Translations under genes and position numbers: made by a program
Notes under the pieces: model-generated
Told to the model about the DNA's origin: nothing
The model's database searches: none
What the model saw: the letters and a program-made list of their open reading frames with translations, nothing else
Part shown: piece after piece, positions 20,505 to 29,669 of the stretch
Position numbering within the stretch: the first letter of the stretch is position 1
Layout: each line of letters starts with the position of its first letter
Source: Streptomyces sp. NBC_00193
GTDB lineage: Bacteria > Actinomycetota > Actinomycetes > Streptomycetales > Streptomycetaceae
Direction: 5' to 3'
Length of the DNA stretch: 64,000 nucleotides
Assembly (NCBI RefSeq): GCF_026342735.1
Contig: NZ_JAPEMM010000001.1
Span: 1,922,001 to 1,986,000, forward strand

Positions 20505-21149
20505 TCAAGCCCCCTTAACCGCGGTACGGACCAGGACGAGGCCGCCGTTCGGACCGGGGACTGCACCCTTGATGAGGAGCAGACCCTTCTCCGCGTCAAC
20601 CGCGTGGATGGTCAGGTTCTGGGTGGTGACGCGCTCGTTGCCCATGCGACCGGCCATGCGCATGCCCTTGAAGACACGCCCAGGGGTGGCGCAGCCACCG
20701 ATCGAACCGGGGGAGCGGTGCTTGCGCTGGACGCCGTGGCCGGCGCCGAGGCCCTTGAAGTTGTGACGCTTCATGACACCGGCGAAGCCCTTGCCCTTGC
20801 TGTTGCCCGTGACGTCAACCTTGACGCCGGACTCGAACACGGCAGCCGTGATCTCCTGGCCGAGCGTGTACTCGCTGGCGTCGGAGGTACGGAGCTCCAC
20901 CAGGTGGCGGCGGGGGGTGACGTCAGCCTTGGCGAAGTGACCCTTGAGGGGCTTGTTCACCTTGCGCGGGTCGATCTCGCCGAAGGCGATCTGGACCGAC
21001 TCGTAGCCGTCGACGTCGTTCGTACGGACCTGGGTAACAACGCAGGGCCCGGCCTTGACCACGGTGACCGGGACGACACGGTTGTTCTCGTCCCAGACCT
21101 GGGTCATGCCGAGCTTCTCGCCCAGGACGCCCTTGATCTGCTTTGCCAT
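20505..21149 (-). CDS. rplC: 50S ribosomal protein L3
   Basis: Early-assembly protein, 214 residues. Starts [20 protein letters not shown]; contains [20 protein letters not shown] and RRMAGRMG-type loop (here [14 protein letters not shown]). ATG start. Confidence 0.98.
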   Translation of the reverse strand: MAKQIKGVLGEKLGMTQVWDENNRVVPVTVVKAGPCVVTQVRTNDVDGYESVQIAFGEIDPRKVNKPLKGHFAKADVTPRRHLVELRTSDASEYTLGQEITAAVFESGVKVDVTGNSKGKGFAGVMKRHNFKGLGAGHGVQRKHRSPGSIGGCATPGRVFKGMRMAGRMGNERVTTQNLTIHAVDAEKGLLLIKGAVPGPNGGLVLVRTAVKGA

Positions 21150-21163
21150 CTTTTCCGCGCCTC

Positions 21164-21472
21164 TCAGAGCTTGATCTCGATGTCAACGCCGGCCGGAAGG
21201 TCCAGGCGCATCAGCGAGTCAACGGTCTTGGGCGTCGGGTCGAGGATGTCGATCAGGCGCTTGTGAGTGCGCATCTCGAAGTGCTCGCGCGAGTCCTTGT
21301 ACTTGTGCGGCGACTTGATGACGCAGTACACGTTCTTCTCAGTGGGCAGCGGCACCGGGCCCGCGACCGACGCACCAGTGCGCGTCACCGTCTCGACGAT
21401 CTTCTTCGCCGACGAATCGATGACCTCGTGGTCGTAGGCCTTGAGCCGGATGCGGATCTTCTGTCCCGCCAT
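21164..21472 (-). CDS. rpsJ: 30S ribosomal protein S10
   Basis: 102-residue head protein and NusG/NusE antitermination partner, from ATG 21472 ([20 protein letters not shown]). Contains [20 protein letters not shown]. First gene of the S10 operon; its long 5' leader (21473-21942) should carry the main promoter. Confidence 0.98.
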   Translation of the reverse strand: MAGQKIRIRLKAYDHEVIDSSAKKIVETVTRTGASVAGPVPLPTEKNVYCVIKSPHKYKDSREHFEMRTHKRLIDILDPTPKTVDSLMRLDLPAGVDIEIKL

Positions 21473-21938
21473 GGCTACTCCGTAGTCCTGTCTGTTGTGG
21501 AAACGCTCTGGTTCTCGGCCGGCTGCGGATCGCTCCGCCGCTCTCCTCCGACCCACGCGGTCGGGCGTGTCGCGCTCCCTCTACAGAAAATTCCCATACG
21601 GAAATTCCCTCGTCCAAGGGGGCGCGGTCCCAAGACCGCAGATCGGGGGCAAACACCCACCGAGTACCTGGCAGGCACCGTGCTGACGCTTCCCGAAAGA
21701 TTCCCGTACGTCCGCCCCATTGCTGCCCCGAGAGGCAGGTAGAGCGACGAGTACTGTGGGACTTGCTTCCGGTCCTCCCGGCGGGAGGCGCGCAGCATCG
21801 GCACACGGCCGAGCAACTTGAGTAGTCTGCCATACGAGACACGTATGGCGCCAATCGGGCGGAAGAGAATACCCCGCCACGCTGAGTGGTCAAACTGCAC
21901 CACGCGGCGGGGGTCCCGGTCCGGTGTCCGGCGCGCTC
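21473..21938 (-). promoter_or_regulatory. Gene-free leader/promoter region of the S10 operon
   Basis: About 470 bp without a convincing gene between rpsJ and the next coding region. It is less GC-rich than its surroundings around 21590. It holds an inverted repeat of 8-bp arms, GCCATACG at 21829-21836 with CGTATGGC at 21842-21849. The promoter(s) of the S10 superoperon must lie here; I cannot fix the -35/-10 with confidence. Confidence 0.6.
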
Positions 21939-22943
21939 TCAGGAGCGCGAGATCGCGCCGCAACCCGTCTGCGGTCCGGCTTCCGGGCCGACGCTGCGGT
22001 CGTACGGGTCCATCGGGGTGCCGGAGGGCGTCGGCCCGGTGGGAGCGTCCTCGTCGAAGACGGGGTGCAGGAATCCGTCGTGGACGTCACACGCGCTGTT
22101 GGCCAGCTCCACGTCGACCTTGTCGAGCCAGAGCTTGCCCTCGGTGGCCTGCCACTTGCGCGGGTCGGCCACGGAGAAGGTGATCGCGCGCCGGACGATG
22201 GTGCGCTTGACCTGGTCCGCGCCGGGCATCGCCTTCACGAACGGGTAGACGAACGTGTAGTCGACCAGCACCCTGGCCCGGCCCGGCCCCTGGCCGGGCT
22301 CCACCCACATCCGGCCGCGGACCTTGACCACGTCGCCCACGGGCTTCAGCTCGGCCGGCTTGGCCCGGGTGAGGAGCTCCAGCGGGTCGTTCTCCGCGGG
22401 CGGGGCGGCCAGGGACTGCTCCAGGTGGTCCGGGCCCTGCTTCAGCTTGGGGTCGAGCAGGTCCAGCGCCGCCGCGGGGTGCTCCCCGCGCAGGGTCGCC
22501 GGGTCCAGGTTGGCCGCGACCAGGAACTGCTTGACCTTCGCCAGCGCGTCGGCGACCTGCTCCTTGCTCATGCCGCCGACGGCCTGGGCCTCCGGGACCT
22601 CGATGCCGGCCGCCCCGTCGGCCCACTGGAGGGCCGGGGAACCGCGGAAGGGGTCGGACAGGGTCGGCCGGTCCGGGTCCGCCGAGGTGGGCGGGGTGGT
22701 CGGGCGGGCCGTCTCGGCCGGCAGCGGCTGCCGGGCCTCGCGTCCTGCGCGGCCTCGCCGGTGAGCTTGTCGATGACCAGCTCCGGCCGTACGGCGATCA
22801 GCGCGAGGGCGGCGACGAAGGCGATGGCCAGCGCCGCCTTGAGCCGGCGCCCACCCCTCCCCCGCGCCCGCCTCGGCCTGTGCCAGGAACTGCGCCCAGT
22901 CCTCGTCCGAGACGGCCGGTATGCCGTCGTCGTTCTTCCCCAT
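21939..22943 (-). CDS. Membrane-anchored hypothetical protein with two compensating frameshifts
   Basis: From ATG 22943 the product starts MGKNDDGIPAVSDEDWAQFL and its last two-thirds look like a real extracytoplasmic domain (DYTFVYPFVKAMPGADQVKR, conserved-looking aromatic and charged pattern). Between about 22860 and 22740 the same frame gives an Arg/Gly-rich non-protein-like stretch, while the +1 frame there encodes a clean transmembrane helix (LKAALAIAFVAALALIAV) and a continuation. The intact ancestor therefore seems to be a single-pass membrane protein. One extra base in the G run near 22855 and one missing base near 22740 would explain it. Function not recognised. Confidence 0.65.
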   Translation of the reverse strand: MGKNDDGIPAVSDEDWAQFLAQAEAGAGEGWAPAQGGAGHRLRRRPRADRRTAGAGHRQAHRRGRAGREARQPLPAETARPTTPPTSADPDRPTLSDPFRGSPALQWADGAAGIEVPEAQAVGGMSKEQVADALAKVKQFLVAANLDPATLRGEHPAAALDLLDPKLKQGPDHLEQSLAAPPAENDPLELLTRAKPAELKPVGDVVKVRGRMWVEPGQGPGRARVLVDYTFVYPFVKAMPGADQVKRTIVRRAITFSVADPRKWQATEGKLWLDKVDVELANSACDVHDGFLHPVFDEDAPTGPTPSGTPMDPYDRSVGPEAGPQTGCGAISRS

Positions 22944-22972
22944 GTCCCCCACCCCGCCTGCGGAACCCCGTG

Positions 22973-25606
22973 TCACTCGGCGAAGTAGCCGGTGACGTCC
23001 GCGATCAGATCGACCGTACCGTCGTTGTTGTAGAAGCTGATCTTCCCGTCGACCACGGGGACGACCACCAGGTTCGGGATCGTCCGGCCGGGAGTGAAGT
23101 TCAGGTTCGAGGCGCTGGAGCGCACCGTCCCGCTCGGGTACACGGAGACGTAGCTCGCGGCCGTCGGGTTCGTCGCGGTGACGTTGAGGACCACGGCGGT
23201 GACGCCCGTCGCCGGGATCCCCGCCGTACCCGCCACCGGGAGCGTCACGACCCCCTGCGCGCCCACCTTCGCCTTCGCCACTCCGAGGCCCTCGCGCGTG
23301 TCCATCAGCCGCTTCGGACCGGTGTTGACGTGCGACGATCCCCCGCCAGCCGAGGTGAAGTAGCCGGTGATGTCCGCGATCAGGTCGACGCTGCCGTCGT
23401 TGTTGTAGAAGCTGACCTTGCCGTCCACCACGGGAACGATCACCAGGTTGGGGATCGTCAGTCCCGGCGTCACGTTCAGGTTCGAGGCGCTGGAGCGGGT
23501 CGTGCCGCTCGGGTACACGGAGACGTAGCTCGCGGCCGTCGGGTTGGTCGCCGTCACGTTGAGGACCACGGCGGTGACGCCCGTCGCCGGGATCCCCGCC
23601 GTACCCGCCACCGGCAGGGTCGCCACCCCCTGCGCGCCCACCTTCGCCTTCGCCACGCCGAGCCCCGCACGCGTGTCCATCAGCCGCTTCGGACCGATGC
23701 TGACGTGCGCCGATCCCCCGGCCGCCTTGGCGAAGTAGCCGGTGACGTCCGCGATGAGATCGACCGTGCCGTCGTTGTTGTAGAAGCTGACCTTGCCGTC
23801 CACCACCGGGACGACCACCAGGTTGGGGATCGTCTGCCCCGGCGTCACGTTCAGGTTCGAGGCGCTGGAGCGCACCGTCCCGCTCGGGTACACCGAGACG
23901 TAGCTCGCGGCCGTCGGGTTGGTCGCCGTCACGTTGAGGACGACGGCGGTGACGCCATCGGCCGGGATCCCCGCCGTACCCGCCACCGGCAGCGTCACCA
24001 CACCCTGCGCGCCGACCTTGGCCTTCGGCACGCCGAGGCCCGCACGCGTGTCCATCAGCCGCTTCGGGGCGACCGGAACGAACGTGGCGGACTTCGGCAC
24101 GGGGACCTCCGCGACGACGGTGACCGGCAGGCTCGTGGAGACCTTGCCGTTCAGCGCGGTGGCCTTGACCTGGACCGTGTGGGTGCCGGTGGTCAGCACC
24201 GCGTTCGCCGTACGGGCCGTGCCCGCGGCCGTCGCGGCCGGTGCGCCGTCCACCAGGACCTCGAACGAGCCCAGCAGCCCGTCGGCCGTGCTGGTGGTCC
24301 AGTCGACCTTCAGGGGGCCGGTGGACTTGAGGTCCGTGCCCGGCCCGGGGACCGTGCCGTTCACCCTGGCGATCTTCAGCTGCTGCGCCGGACCGCTGGT
24401 GCGGATCGCGGCGAGCTGGTCGTAGAGCCCACCGCCCGGGCAGATGGTGTTGAAGCCGTCCCGGTGGCCCGAGAGGGTCTTGAACGTGTACGGCTGCCCA
24501 CCCGTGAACGAGGTGCCCAGGTAGTTCTTCTGGCTGCTGCCGGCCACCAGCGTGGTCGTGCCGTTCAGGTCGCCGTCGTACTGGCCGAGCTTGTAGGCCG
24601 CGATCCGGGAGATCGAATCCAGGGCGGCGGCCGGGGCTCCCGCGGTCTGGTGGTCACCGAGGACGGCGATGCCCATCGACTCGGCGTTCCAGCCGAGGGT
24701 GTGCGCGCCCTGGACGGGCTGGTCGATGCCGCCCTTGCGGCCCTCGAAGATCGTGCCGCACTTGTCGACCAGGAAGTTGTAGCCGAGGTCGCGCCACTGC
24801 TCGACCTTCACGTGGTACTCGTGGATGCCCCGCACGATGGCCGCGGACTGCGAGCAGTCGTACGGTTGCGCGCTCGCGGTGTGGTGGACGAAGGCGGCCT
24901 TGACGCTGCCGCCGGGGAGGTAGCCGGGAGCCTCGTCGTTCAGGCCCTCGTCGGCCTGCCACTCGGCCCGGGTGACCACCGTGGGCTGCGGTGCGGTGGA
25001 GGCCGGCCCGGGCGGCAGCGCCTCCGTGGCGAAGGCGGCCGGTTCGGCGGGCAGCTCGCCCTTCTTCGTGGCGGCGCCGGCGGTGGCGGGGTCCACCAGG
25101 TTCAGGGTCAGGCCCGCCGGAAGGGCCGCTCCGCCCTTCACGCGCACCTCGGCGCCGTTCGACGGCCCGACCCACACCGGCTCGGTGGCGCCGGGCGCTC
25201 CGGGGCGCTTGCCGTCGAGGCCGGGCTGCACCGGGTCCAGGGTGATCCACCGGGACCACTTCCCGGTCTCCGAGCTGCGGGAACGGGCCTCGATGGCGCC
25301 GTCCACCCTGGCCTCGGGGTCCGTCCAGGACACGCCGAGGAGGCCGAAGAGGTCCGTGTCCTGCTGGGCGAGCACGGCCTCGCCGGAGCCCTTGGACTTC
25401 AGGGCGAGCCGGTCGACACCGGTCTTGGCCCGGCCCGGCTGACCGGCCGCGGCGCTGTAGGCCTTCGCCCCGCCCCGCGCCTCACCGGGCGCCTTCCCCT
25501 CGGGGAGGGCCGGTCCGGATCCGCCCGCCACTCCCTGGAACCCGAGCACCGCCGCCACACCGAACGCGGCGGCCAGCGCCGTACCGCGCACACGACCCAG
25601 TCTCAA
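22973..25606 (-). CDS. Secreted PGRP/amidase-2 protein with three C-terminal repeats
   Basis: 877-residue exported protein. It has an N-terminal signal peptide (TALAAAFGVAAVLGFQGVAG), a linker of about 200 residues, then a peptidoglycan-recognition/N-acetylmuramoyl-L-alanine amidase domain (about residues 215-400). Likely zinc ligands are in AAFVHHTAS and LSGHRDGFNTICPGG. An Ig-like segment follows, then three near-identical 125-residue repeats, each with DTRAGLGV near its start and VDLIADVTGYF at its end. It probably cleaves or binds the cell wall. The start at 25606 is TTG; an in-frame GTG at 25591 is an alternative. Its 3' end nearly abuts the next minus-strand gene. Confidence 0.88.
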   Translation of the reverse strand: MRLGRVRGTALAAAFGVAAVLGFQGVAGGSGPALPEGKAPGEARGGAKAYSAAAGQPGRAKTGVDRLALKSKGSGEAVLAQQDTDLFGLLGVSWTDPEARVDGAIEARSRSSETGKWSRWITLDPVQPGLDGKRPGAPGATEPVWVGPSNGAEVRVKGGAALPAGLTLNLVDPATAGAATKKGELPAEPAAFATEALPPGPASTAPQPTVVTRAEWQADEGLNDEAPGYLPGGSVKAAFVHHTASAQPYDCSQSAAIVRGIHEYHVKVEQWRDLGYNFLVDKCGTIFEGRKGGIDQPVQGAHTLGWNAESMGIAVLGDHQTAGAPAAALDSISRIAAYKLGQYDGDLNGTTTLVAGSSQKNYLGTSFTGGQPYTFKTLSGHRDGFNTICPGGGLYDQLAAIRTSGPAQQLKIARVNGTVPGPGTDLKSTGPLKVDWTTSTADGLLGSFEVLVDGAPAATAAGTARTANAVLTTGTHTVQVKATALNGKVSTSLPVTVVAEVPVPKSATFVPVAPKRLMDTRAGLGVPKAKVGAQGVVTLPVAGTAGIPADGVTAVVLNVTATNPTAASYVSVYPSGTVRSSASNLNVTPGQTIPNLVVVPVVDGKVSFYNNDGTVDLIADVTGYFAKAAGGSAHVSIGPKRLMDTRAGLGVAKAKVGAQGVATLPVAGTAGIPATGVTAVVLNVTATNPTAASYVSVYPSGTTRSSASNLNVTPGLTIPNLVIVPVVDGKVSFYNNDGSVDLIADITGYFTSAGGGSSHVNTGPKRLMDTREGLGVAKAKVGAQGVVTLPVAGTAGIPATGVTAVVLNVTATNPTAASYVSVYPSGTVRSSASNLNFTPGRTIPNLVVVPVVDGKISFYNNDGTVDLIADVTGYFAE
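22979..24085 (-). repeat. Three tandem 375-bp coding repeats
   Basis: Copies have a 375-bp period: the same TAGCCGGTGA string (plus strand) occurs at 22986, 23361 and 23736. The nucleotide sequences are nearly identical, so the repeats are recently duplicated or kept homogeneous by recombination. They encode the C-terminal repeats of the secreted amidase. Confidence 0.9.
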
Positions 25607-25698
25607 CTTGTCCCCGCCCCTGTTCCGAACACATCAGATGAGCCATCTGACCGCCCGGATGCTACTGGCAGGCGTACGGGACGAGGCGGGCGGGGGCC

Positions 25699-27513
25699 TC
25701 AGCGGTGGCGCCAGAGAACCCATTCGTGCAGCGTGTTCACCTTGGCCACGTACCAGCCCTTGGGGGCGTTCGGCCAGGAGTCCTCCGGCTTGGCGTCCTT
25801 CGAGGTCAGACGCAGTACGGCCGCGTCCGCCGTGGCCGGCGGCCGGTCGCCGTGCTCCAGGTCCCTCGTCCAGACCCGGCCCTCGTACACCTCGTACGCC
25901 TGGGCCATCCGCAGACCCCAGTCGACGTCCTCGTCCATCACCAGGTTCTCCCCCGGCTTGAGCTCCGCGGACTGGGTGAAGCCGGTGGCGAGGTACTTGC
26001 GGATCTTGCGGTGCGGCTCGGCCACGTTCGAGGTGACCGTGGTCGTCGCGTACGTGGCGAACAGGGCCAGCGACACCGCGACGGCCCAGACCACCCGGCG
26101 TCCGCCGGCCAGCCGGAACATCACGCAGGCGGCGAGCACCAGCAGAGCACCGGCGATGGTCCGCCACATGTGCAGCTTCGTCCACTCCGAGGCCAGGAAC
26201 AGCGCGTCCGGCATGGCCCACGGGATGATCCAGCGTGCGTAGAGGCCCTTGCCGACCACCATGATCACGAACTCGGCGGTGACCGCGGTGAACACCACCG
26301 CGCTCAGCACCAGCCGCAGCAGGGCTCCGGTCCGGGCGCGCCACAGCGCGGCGACGCCGACCACGAAGAACGCGGGCACGAGCACGGCCAGGTACCGGGC
26401 GTAGACCCAGTTGTCGATCCGCTTGTCCCCGGGCAGTCCGGCCGCCGCCGCGAGCGCGATCCCGAACAGCAGGGCGACCATGGCGAAGGAGACCACCCGC
26501 GAGGCGCGGGTGAAGCGGGGGCTGAACACCGCGAACACGCACAGGGCGAGCGCGATCGCGCCGAAGCCCCAGGAGGAGACCGAGAAGTACCAGAGCTGGC
26601 CGATCGTGCGGGTCACCGTGCGGCGCAGCAGCTCGGGCTCCACGAGGTTGTCCATCACCTGCGTGCCGACCGAGCTCGGCGGGGTGTCCTTGAACTGCGC
26701 CTCCAGCCAGCCGGCGAGGAGTTTGGCGCCCAGCACGGAGACGGCGAGGCCGCCCCAGGCGGCGAGCGTGGAGCGCAGCGGCGCCCACTTGAAGACCAGT
26801 GCGCCCAGGAACACCAGCGCGGTGATGGCCACGACCACGCCGCCGCGGTCGTGCACCGCCATGGAGTAGCCGGCCAGCAGGCCGGCCCCCGCTCCGTACC
26901 AGGTGCGGCGGCGCGGCTCGCCGTCGCTGAGCCAGCCGTGCAGGGTGATCAGCCAGCCGAGGAGGACCACCGGGAGCACGGTGTCGGACATCGCGAACTC
27001 GGAGTAGAAGACCACGGGCGGCATCAGCGCGGCCGCCGTGGCGATCAGGAACGAGAGCCCCCTGGGCAGGTCGAGCCTGCGCAGGGCCACGTAGGCCAGG
27101 GGGAAGACCAGCGCGTTGAGCAGCGTGTTGATGCCCATGACCAGCTGGTACGCGGTGACCGGGTCGTTCGCGATGCGCAGGGCCGGGGAGAGCAGCAGCG
27201 GGTAGCCGCCGGGGATGACCGAGCCGACCGGCATCTCGGTCGTCGGCCGCCCCGCGAGCACCCGGGCCAGGACCAGGTACGAGGGCTCGTCCGCGTGGAC
27301 CGAGGGGTAGCTGTTGCCCCACACCAGGGAGAGCCGGAACAGCACCTGCGTCAGGTACCCGGTGACCAGCGCCGCGGGCCAGAACCAGCGCCGGCGCAGA
27401 GCGGAGTCCCGCAGGGCGAGCAGCCGCCCGGTCCCGGCGGGCGGCCCGCTCCGGTCAGGGGCGGACGCGTCCCTCGCTCCGGCCGCGTCCATCGTTTCGG
27501 TTCCCGACTGCAC
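25699..27513 (-). CDS. Polytopic lipid-carrier-dependent glycosyltransferase
   Basis: About 604 residues with a dozen hydrophobic helices. The first extracytoplasmic loop, VWGNSYPSVHADEPSYLVLA, has the acidic His-Ala-Asp-Glu pattern of GT-C (GT39/ArnT/PMT-like) enzymes that use polyprenyl-phosphate sugars. A second loop has HDRGGVVV. It is the last gene of the minus-strand glycan operon and probably transfers a sugar outside the membrane onto a glycan or protein; the acceptor is unknown. Start uncertain: GTG 27513 has the best AGGAAG site; GTG 27522 and ATG 27492 are alternatives. Confidence 0.8.
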   Translation of the reverse strand: MQSGTETMDAAGARDASAPDRSGPPAGTGRLLALRDSALRRRWFWPAALVTGYLTQVLFRLSLVWGNSYPSVHADEPSYLVLARVLAGRPTTEMPVGSVIPGGYPLLLSPALRIANDPVTAYQLVMGINTLLNALVFPLAYVALRRLDLPRGLSFLIATAAALMPPVVFYSEFAMSDTVLPVVLLGWLITLHGWLSDGEPRRRTWYGAGAGLLAGYSMAVHDRGGVVVAITALVFLGALVFKWAPLRSTLAAWGGLAVSVLGAKLLAGWLEAQFKDTPPSSVGTQVMDNLVEPELLRRTVTRTIGQLWYFSVSSWGFGAIALALCVFAVFSPRFTRASRVVSFAMVALLFGIALAAAAGLPGDKRIDNWVYARYLAVLVPAFFVVGVAALWRARTGALLRLVLSAVVFTAVTAEFVIMVVGKGLYARWIIPWAMPDALFLASEWTKLHMWRTIAGALLVLAACVMFRLAGGRRVVWAVAVSLALFATYATTTVTSNVAEPHRKIRKYLATGFTQSAELKPGENLVMDEDVDWGLRMAQAYEVYEGRVWTRDLEHGDRPPATADAAVLRLTSKDAKPEDSWPNAPKGWYVAKVNTLHEWVLWRHR

Positions 27514-27552
27514 CCCTGGCACTTCCTGTTCTGGTCGGACTGCCGGGCAGGC

Positions 27553-28452
27553 TCAGCTCTGCCCGGTGGTGAAGGCGTGCCGGGCCAGGTTCTTGGCACC
27601 CTCACGGTTCCCGCGGCGCAGCGCCCCGGGGAGCATCGTGATCGCGTGGAAGCGGGAGGCACTGTGGATGCGGGCGGCGCGGGCGGCCTTGGGCCAGCCG
27701 CGGGCGTCCATCCGGTCGGCGACCGCCTCGAAGTAGCGTGCCTGCTCGGTGAAGCGGGTGCCGGTGAAGGCCTGGACCGAGGACTCGCTGACGGCGTGCC
27801 GGCGGTACTGGAAGACGGTGGCCGAGGCGTCGATCACCATCGCCTCGCCGAGTTCGAGCAGGTCGACCACGAGCGCGAGGTCCTGGACCACCGAGTACTC
27901 GGACTGGAAGTTCACCTTGCGCAGGGCGTCGCCGCGCCAGGCGATGGACGGGAAGTACAGCCAGTTCCCGCGCAGCACGCTGACGGCGAGCTCCTCGCCC
28001 GCCATCGTGCGGTTGCCCTTGACCTGCGGGGCGTAGAGCCTGCGCTTGACGTTGTCGGCGAGACCGGCGGTGACCCGGCCCTCGCCGTCGATGACCTCGA
28101 CGCCGGGCTGGATCATGCCGATGCCCGGCTGGGCCTCGGCCAGGCCCCGTACGGTCTTCAGGTAGTCCGGGTGGAGCACGTCGTCGCAGCCCATGATGAC
28201 GACGTAGTCGGCCTCGGAGAGGCGCACGCACTTCTTGAAGTTCTCGTTGATGCCGAGGTTCTGCTCGTTGCGGGTGTACTCGACCCGCTCGTCGCCGAGC
28301 TCCGCGAACCAGCCGGGTACGTCCGGCTCCTTGCCGTCGTCGATCACGACGAGCCGGAAGTCCGGGTCCGTCTGCGCCAGGATGCTGCGGACCGCGTCCT
28401 GCATCAGCCGGACGTCCCCGTAGTAGGGGAGCATGAAGTCGAAGGTCACCAC
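27553..28452 (-). CDS. Family 2 glycosyltransferase
   Basis: 299 residues, GT-A fold. N-terminal nucleotide-sugar site TFDFMLPYYGDVRLMQDAVR, then VVIDDGKEPD and the metal-binding aspartates in VIMGCDDVLHPDYLK (about residue 90). No transmembrane helix is evident, so a cytoplasmic enzyme working on a lipid-linked acceptor. Nine bases from the DUF2304 gene. A rhamnosyl- or other hexosyltransferase role is likely from context but the donor cannot be read. Confidence 0.85.
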   Translation of the reverse strand: MVTFDFMLPYYGDVRLMQDAVRSILAQTDPDFRLVVIDDGKEPDVPGWFAELGDERVEYTRNEQNLGINENFKKCVRLSEADYVVIMGCDDVLHPDYLKTVRGLAEAQPGIGMIQPGVEVIDGEGRVTAGLADNVKRRLYAPQVKGNRTMAGEELAVSVLRGNWLYFPSIAWRGDALRKVNFQSEYSVVQDLALVVDLLELGEAMVIDASATVFQYRRHAVSESSVQAFTGTRFTEQARYFEAVADRMDARGWPKAARAARIHSASRFHAITMLPGALRRGNREGAKNLARHAFTTGQS

Positions 28453-28461
28453 GGTGATTCC

Positions 28462-28911
28462 TCAGGCCTTGACGGAGTCTGCGGGTTCGGTGGCCGGTGC
28501 CTCGGGCTCGACCGGGGCCACGGGCTCGACCGGGGCGGGCTGACGGACGGCGTCCGGGCCGAGGCGCTCGTCGTTGTGGCGCGCGCCCTCGCTGAGGGCC
28601 ACCGTCCGGGCCAGGTCGGTGATCTTCTTCTCGAGCGAGCGGAAGCGCAGGAAGGTGTTGAGCGTGAGGAAGCCCATGGCCAGGACCATCACGTACAGCA
28701 CCAGGTCGGTGCCGCGGCCGACGCCGAGCTGGTGGGCCAGCCAGGTCACGTCGGTGGGCCGCAGGACGGCGTACACGTTGACGAGGACGAACACCGAGAA
28801 GGCGATGCGCTTCCAGGCACGGGTCTTCGCCTGGTCCCAGTTGCGTATGAACATGAGGGCCAGCGAGACGGAGCCCAGGATGAGCACCAGCTGGATCCAG
28901 AAGTACTTCAT
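28462..28911 (-). CDS. DUF2304 membrane protein
   Basis: 149 residues. Starts MKYFWIQLVLILGSVSLALM; three hydrophobic segments in the first 90 residues are followed by a coiled stretch (RSLEKKITDLARTV) and a Pro/Glu/Ala-rich tail. This fold is the DUF2304 family, often encoded next to dolichol-phosphate-mannose-synthase-like GT2 enzymes. Here its ATG overlaps that gene by four bases. It may anchor or regulate the GT2 partner. Confidence 0.8.
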   Translation of the reverse strand: MKYFWIQLVLILGSVSLALMFIRNWDQAKTRAWKRIAFSVFVLVNVYAVLRPTDVTWLAHQLGVGRGTDLVLYVMVLAMGFLTLNTFLRFRSLEKKITDLARTVALSEGARHNDERLGPDAVRQPAPVEPVAPVEPEAPATEPADSVKA

Positions 28912-29669
28912 CGGCGGCCACGCTCCCGCAGGGTGATGTCGAAGAGGATGTTGACGCCGTTGATCAGGGACTGACCCTTGGCGCGCGAGTACTCGGTGTA
29001 GAGGATGTCCACGGGGACCTCGACGACGCGCAGTCCGGAGCCGGCCAGGTAGCCGACGATCTCGGAGGCGTGGGCCATGCCGTTGTGCGTGATCTGCACC
29101 TGCTCCGCCGCCGCGCGGCCCAGGACGCGCAGACCGTTGTGCGCGTCGGTGAGGTTGAGCTTGCGGGCGGTCGGGCTGACGGCCGCGGCCGTGCGCAGCA
29201 CGACCCGCTTGATCCACGGCACCTGGCCGTTCTGCTCGATGAAGCGGGAGCCGAGCACCACGTCGGCCTCGTCGGCGCGCAGGACGGCGACCATCTTCTC
29301 GACGTCGTGGGTCTGGTGCTGGCCGTCGGCGTCGAACGTGGCGAAGTAGCGGGCTCCCGGCTGGGAGAGGGCGTACTTCAGGCCGGTCTGCAGGGCTGCG
29401 CCCTGGCCGAGGTTGACCGGGTGCTGCACCAGGTGGGCACCGGTGGAGGCGATGTGCTTCGCGGAGTCGTCCGAGCTGCCGTCGTCGACGACGACTATGT
29501 TCGGAAAGGTCTTGCGCGCTCCCTCGACGACATCGGCGATCACCTGGCCCTCGTTATAGGCCGGTATGACCAGCCAGACATCGTCGTATTGGGACACGGT
29601 AGCTCCAGCGGAATGTGGCACATACGAGTGCTCGGGGATCTGTGGGACTTCGGAGGCGGGCACGGTCAC
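28908..29669 (-). CDS. DPM1-like family 2 glycosyltransferase
   Basis: 253 residues. Motifs: VWLVIPAYNEGQVIADVVEG, VVVDDGSSDDSA, the DXD-like FATFDADGQHQ and the GSRF motif. This resembles polyprenyl-phosphate mannosyl/glucosyl transferases, which load sugars onto polyprenyl phosphate for use outside the membrane. Overlaps the flippase gene upstream and the DUF2304 gene downstream by four bases each. Confidence 0.85.
   Translation of the reverse strand: MTVPASEVPQIPEHSYVPHSAGATVSQYDDVWLVIPAYNEGQVIADVVEGARKTFPNIVVVDDGSSDDSAKHIASTGAHLVQHPVNLGQGAALQTGLKYALSQPGARYFATFDADGQHQTHDVEKMVAVLRADEADVVLGSRFIEQNGQVPWIKRVVLRTAAAVSPTARKLNLTDAHNGLRVLGRAAAEQVQITHNGMAHASEIVGYLAGSGLRVVEVPVDILYTEYSRAKGQSLINGVNILFDITLRERGRR

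Noticed and set aside
25705..28974. 1089-codon plus-strand ORF opposite the glycosyltransferases
   Set aside because: Runs across several well-supported minus-strand genes; composition is that of a shadow frame.
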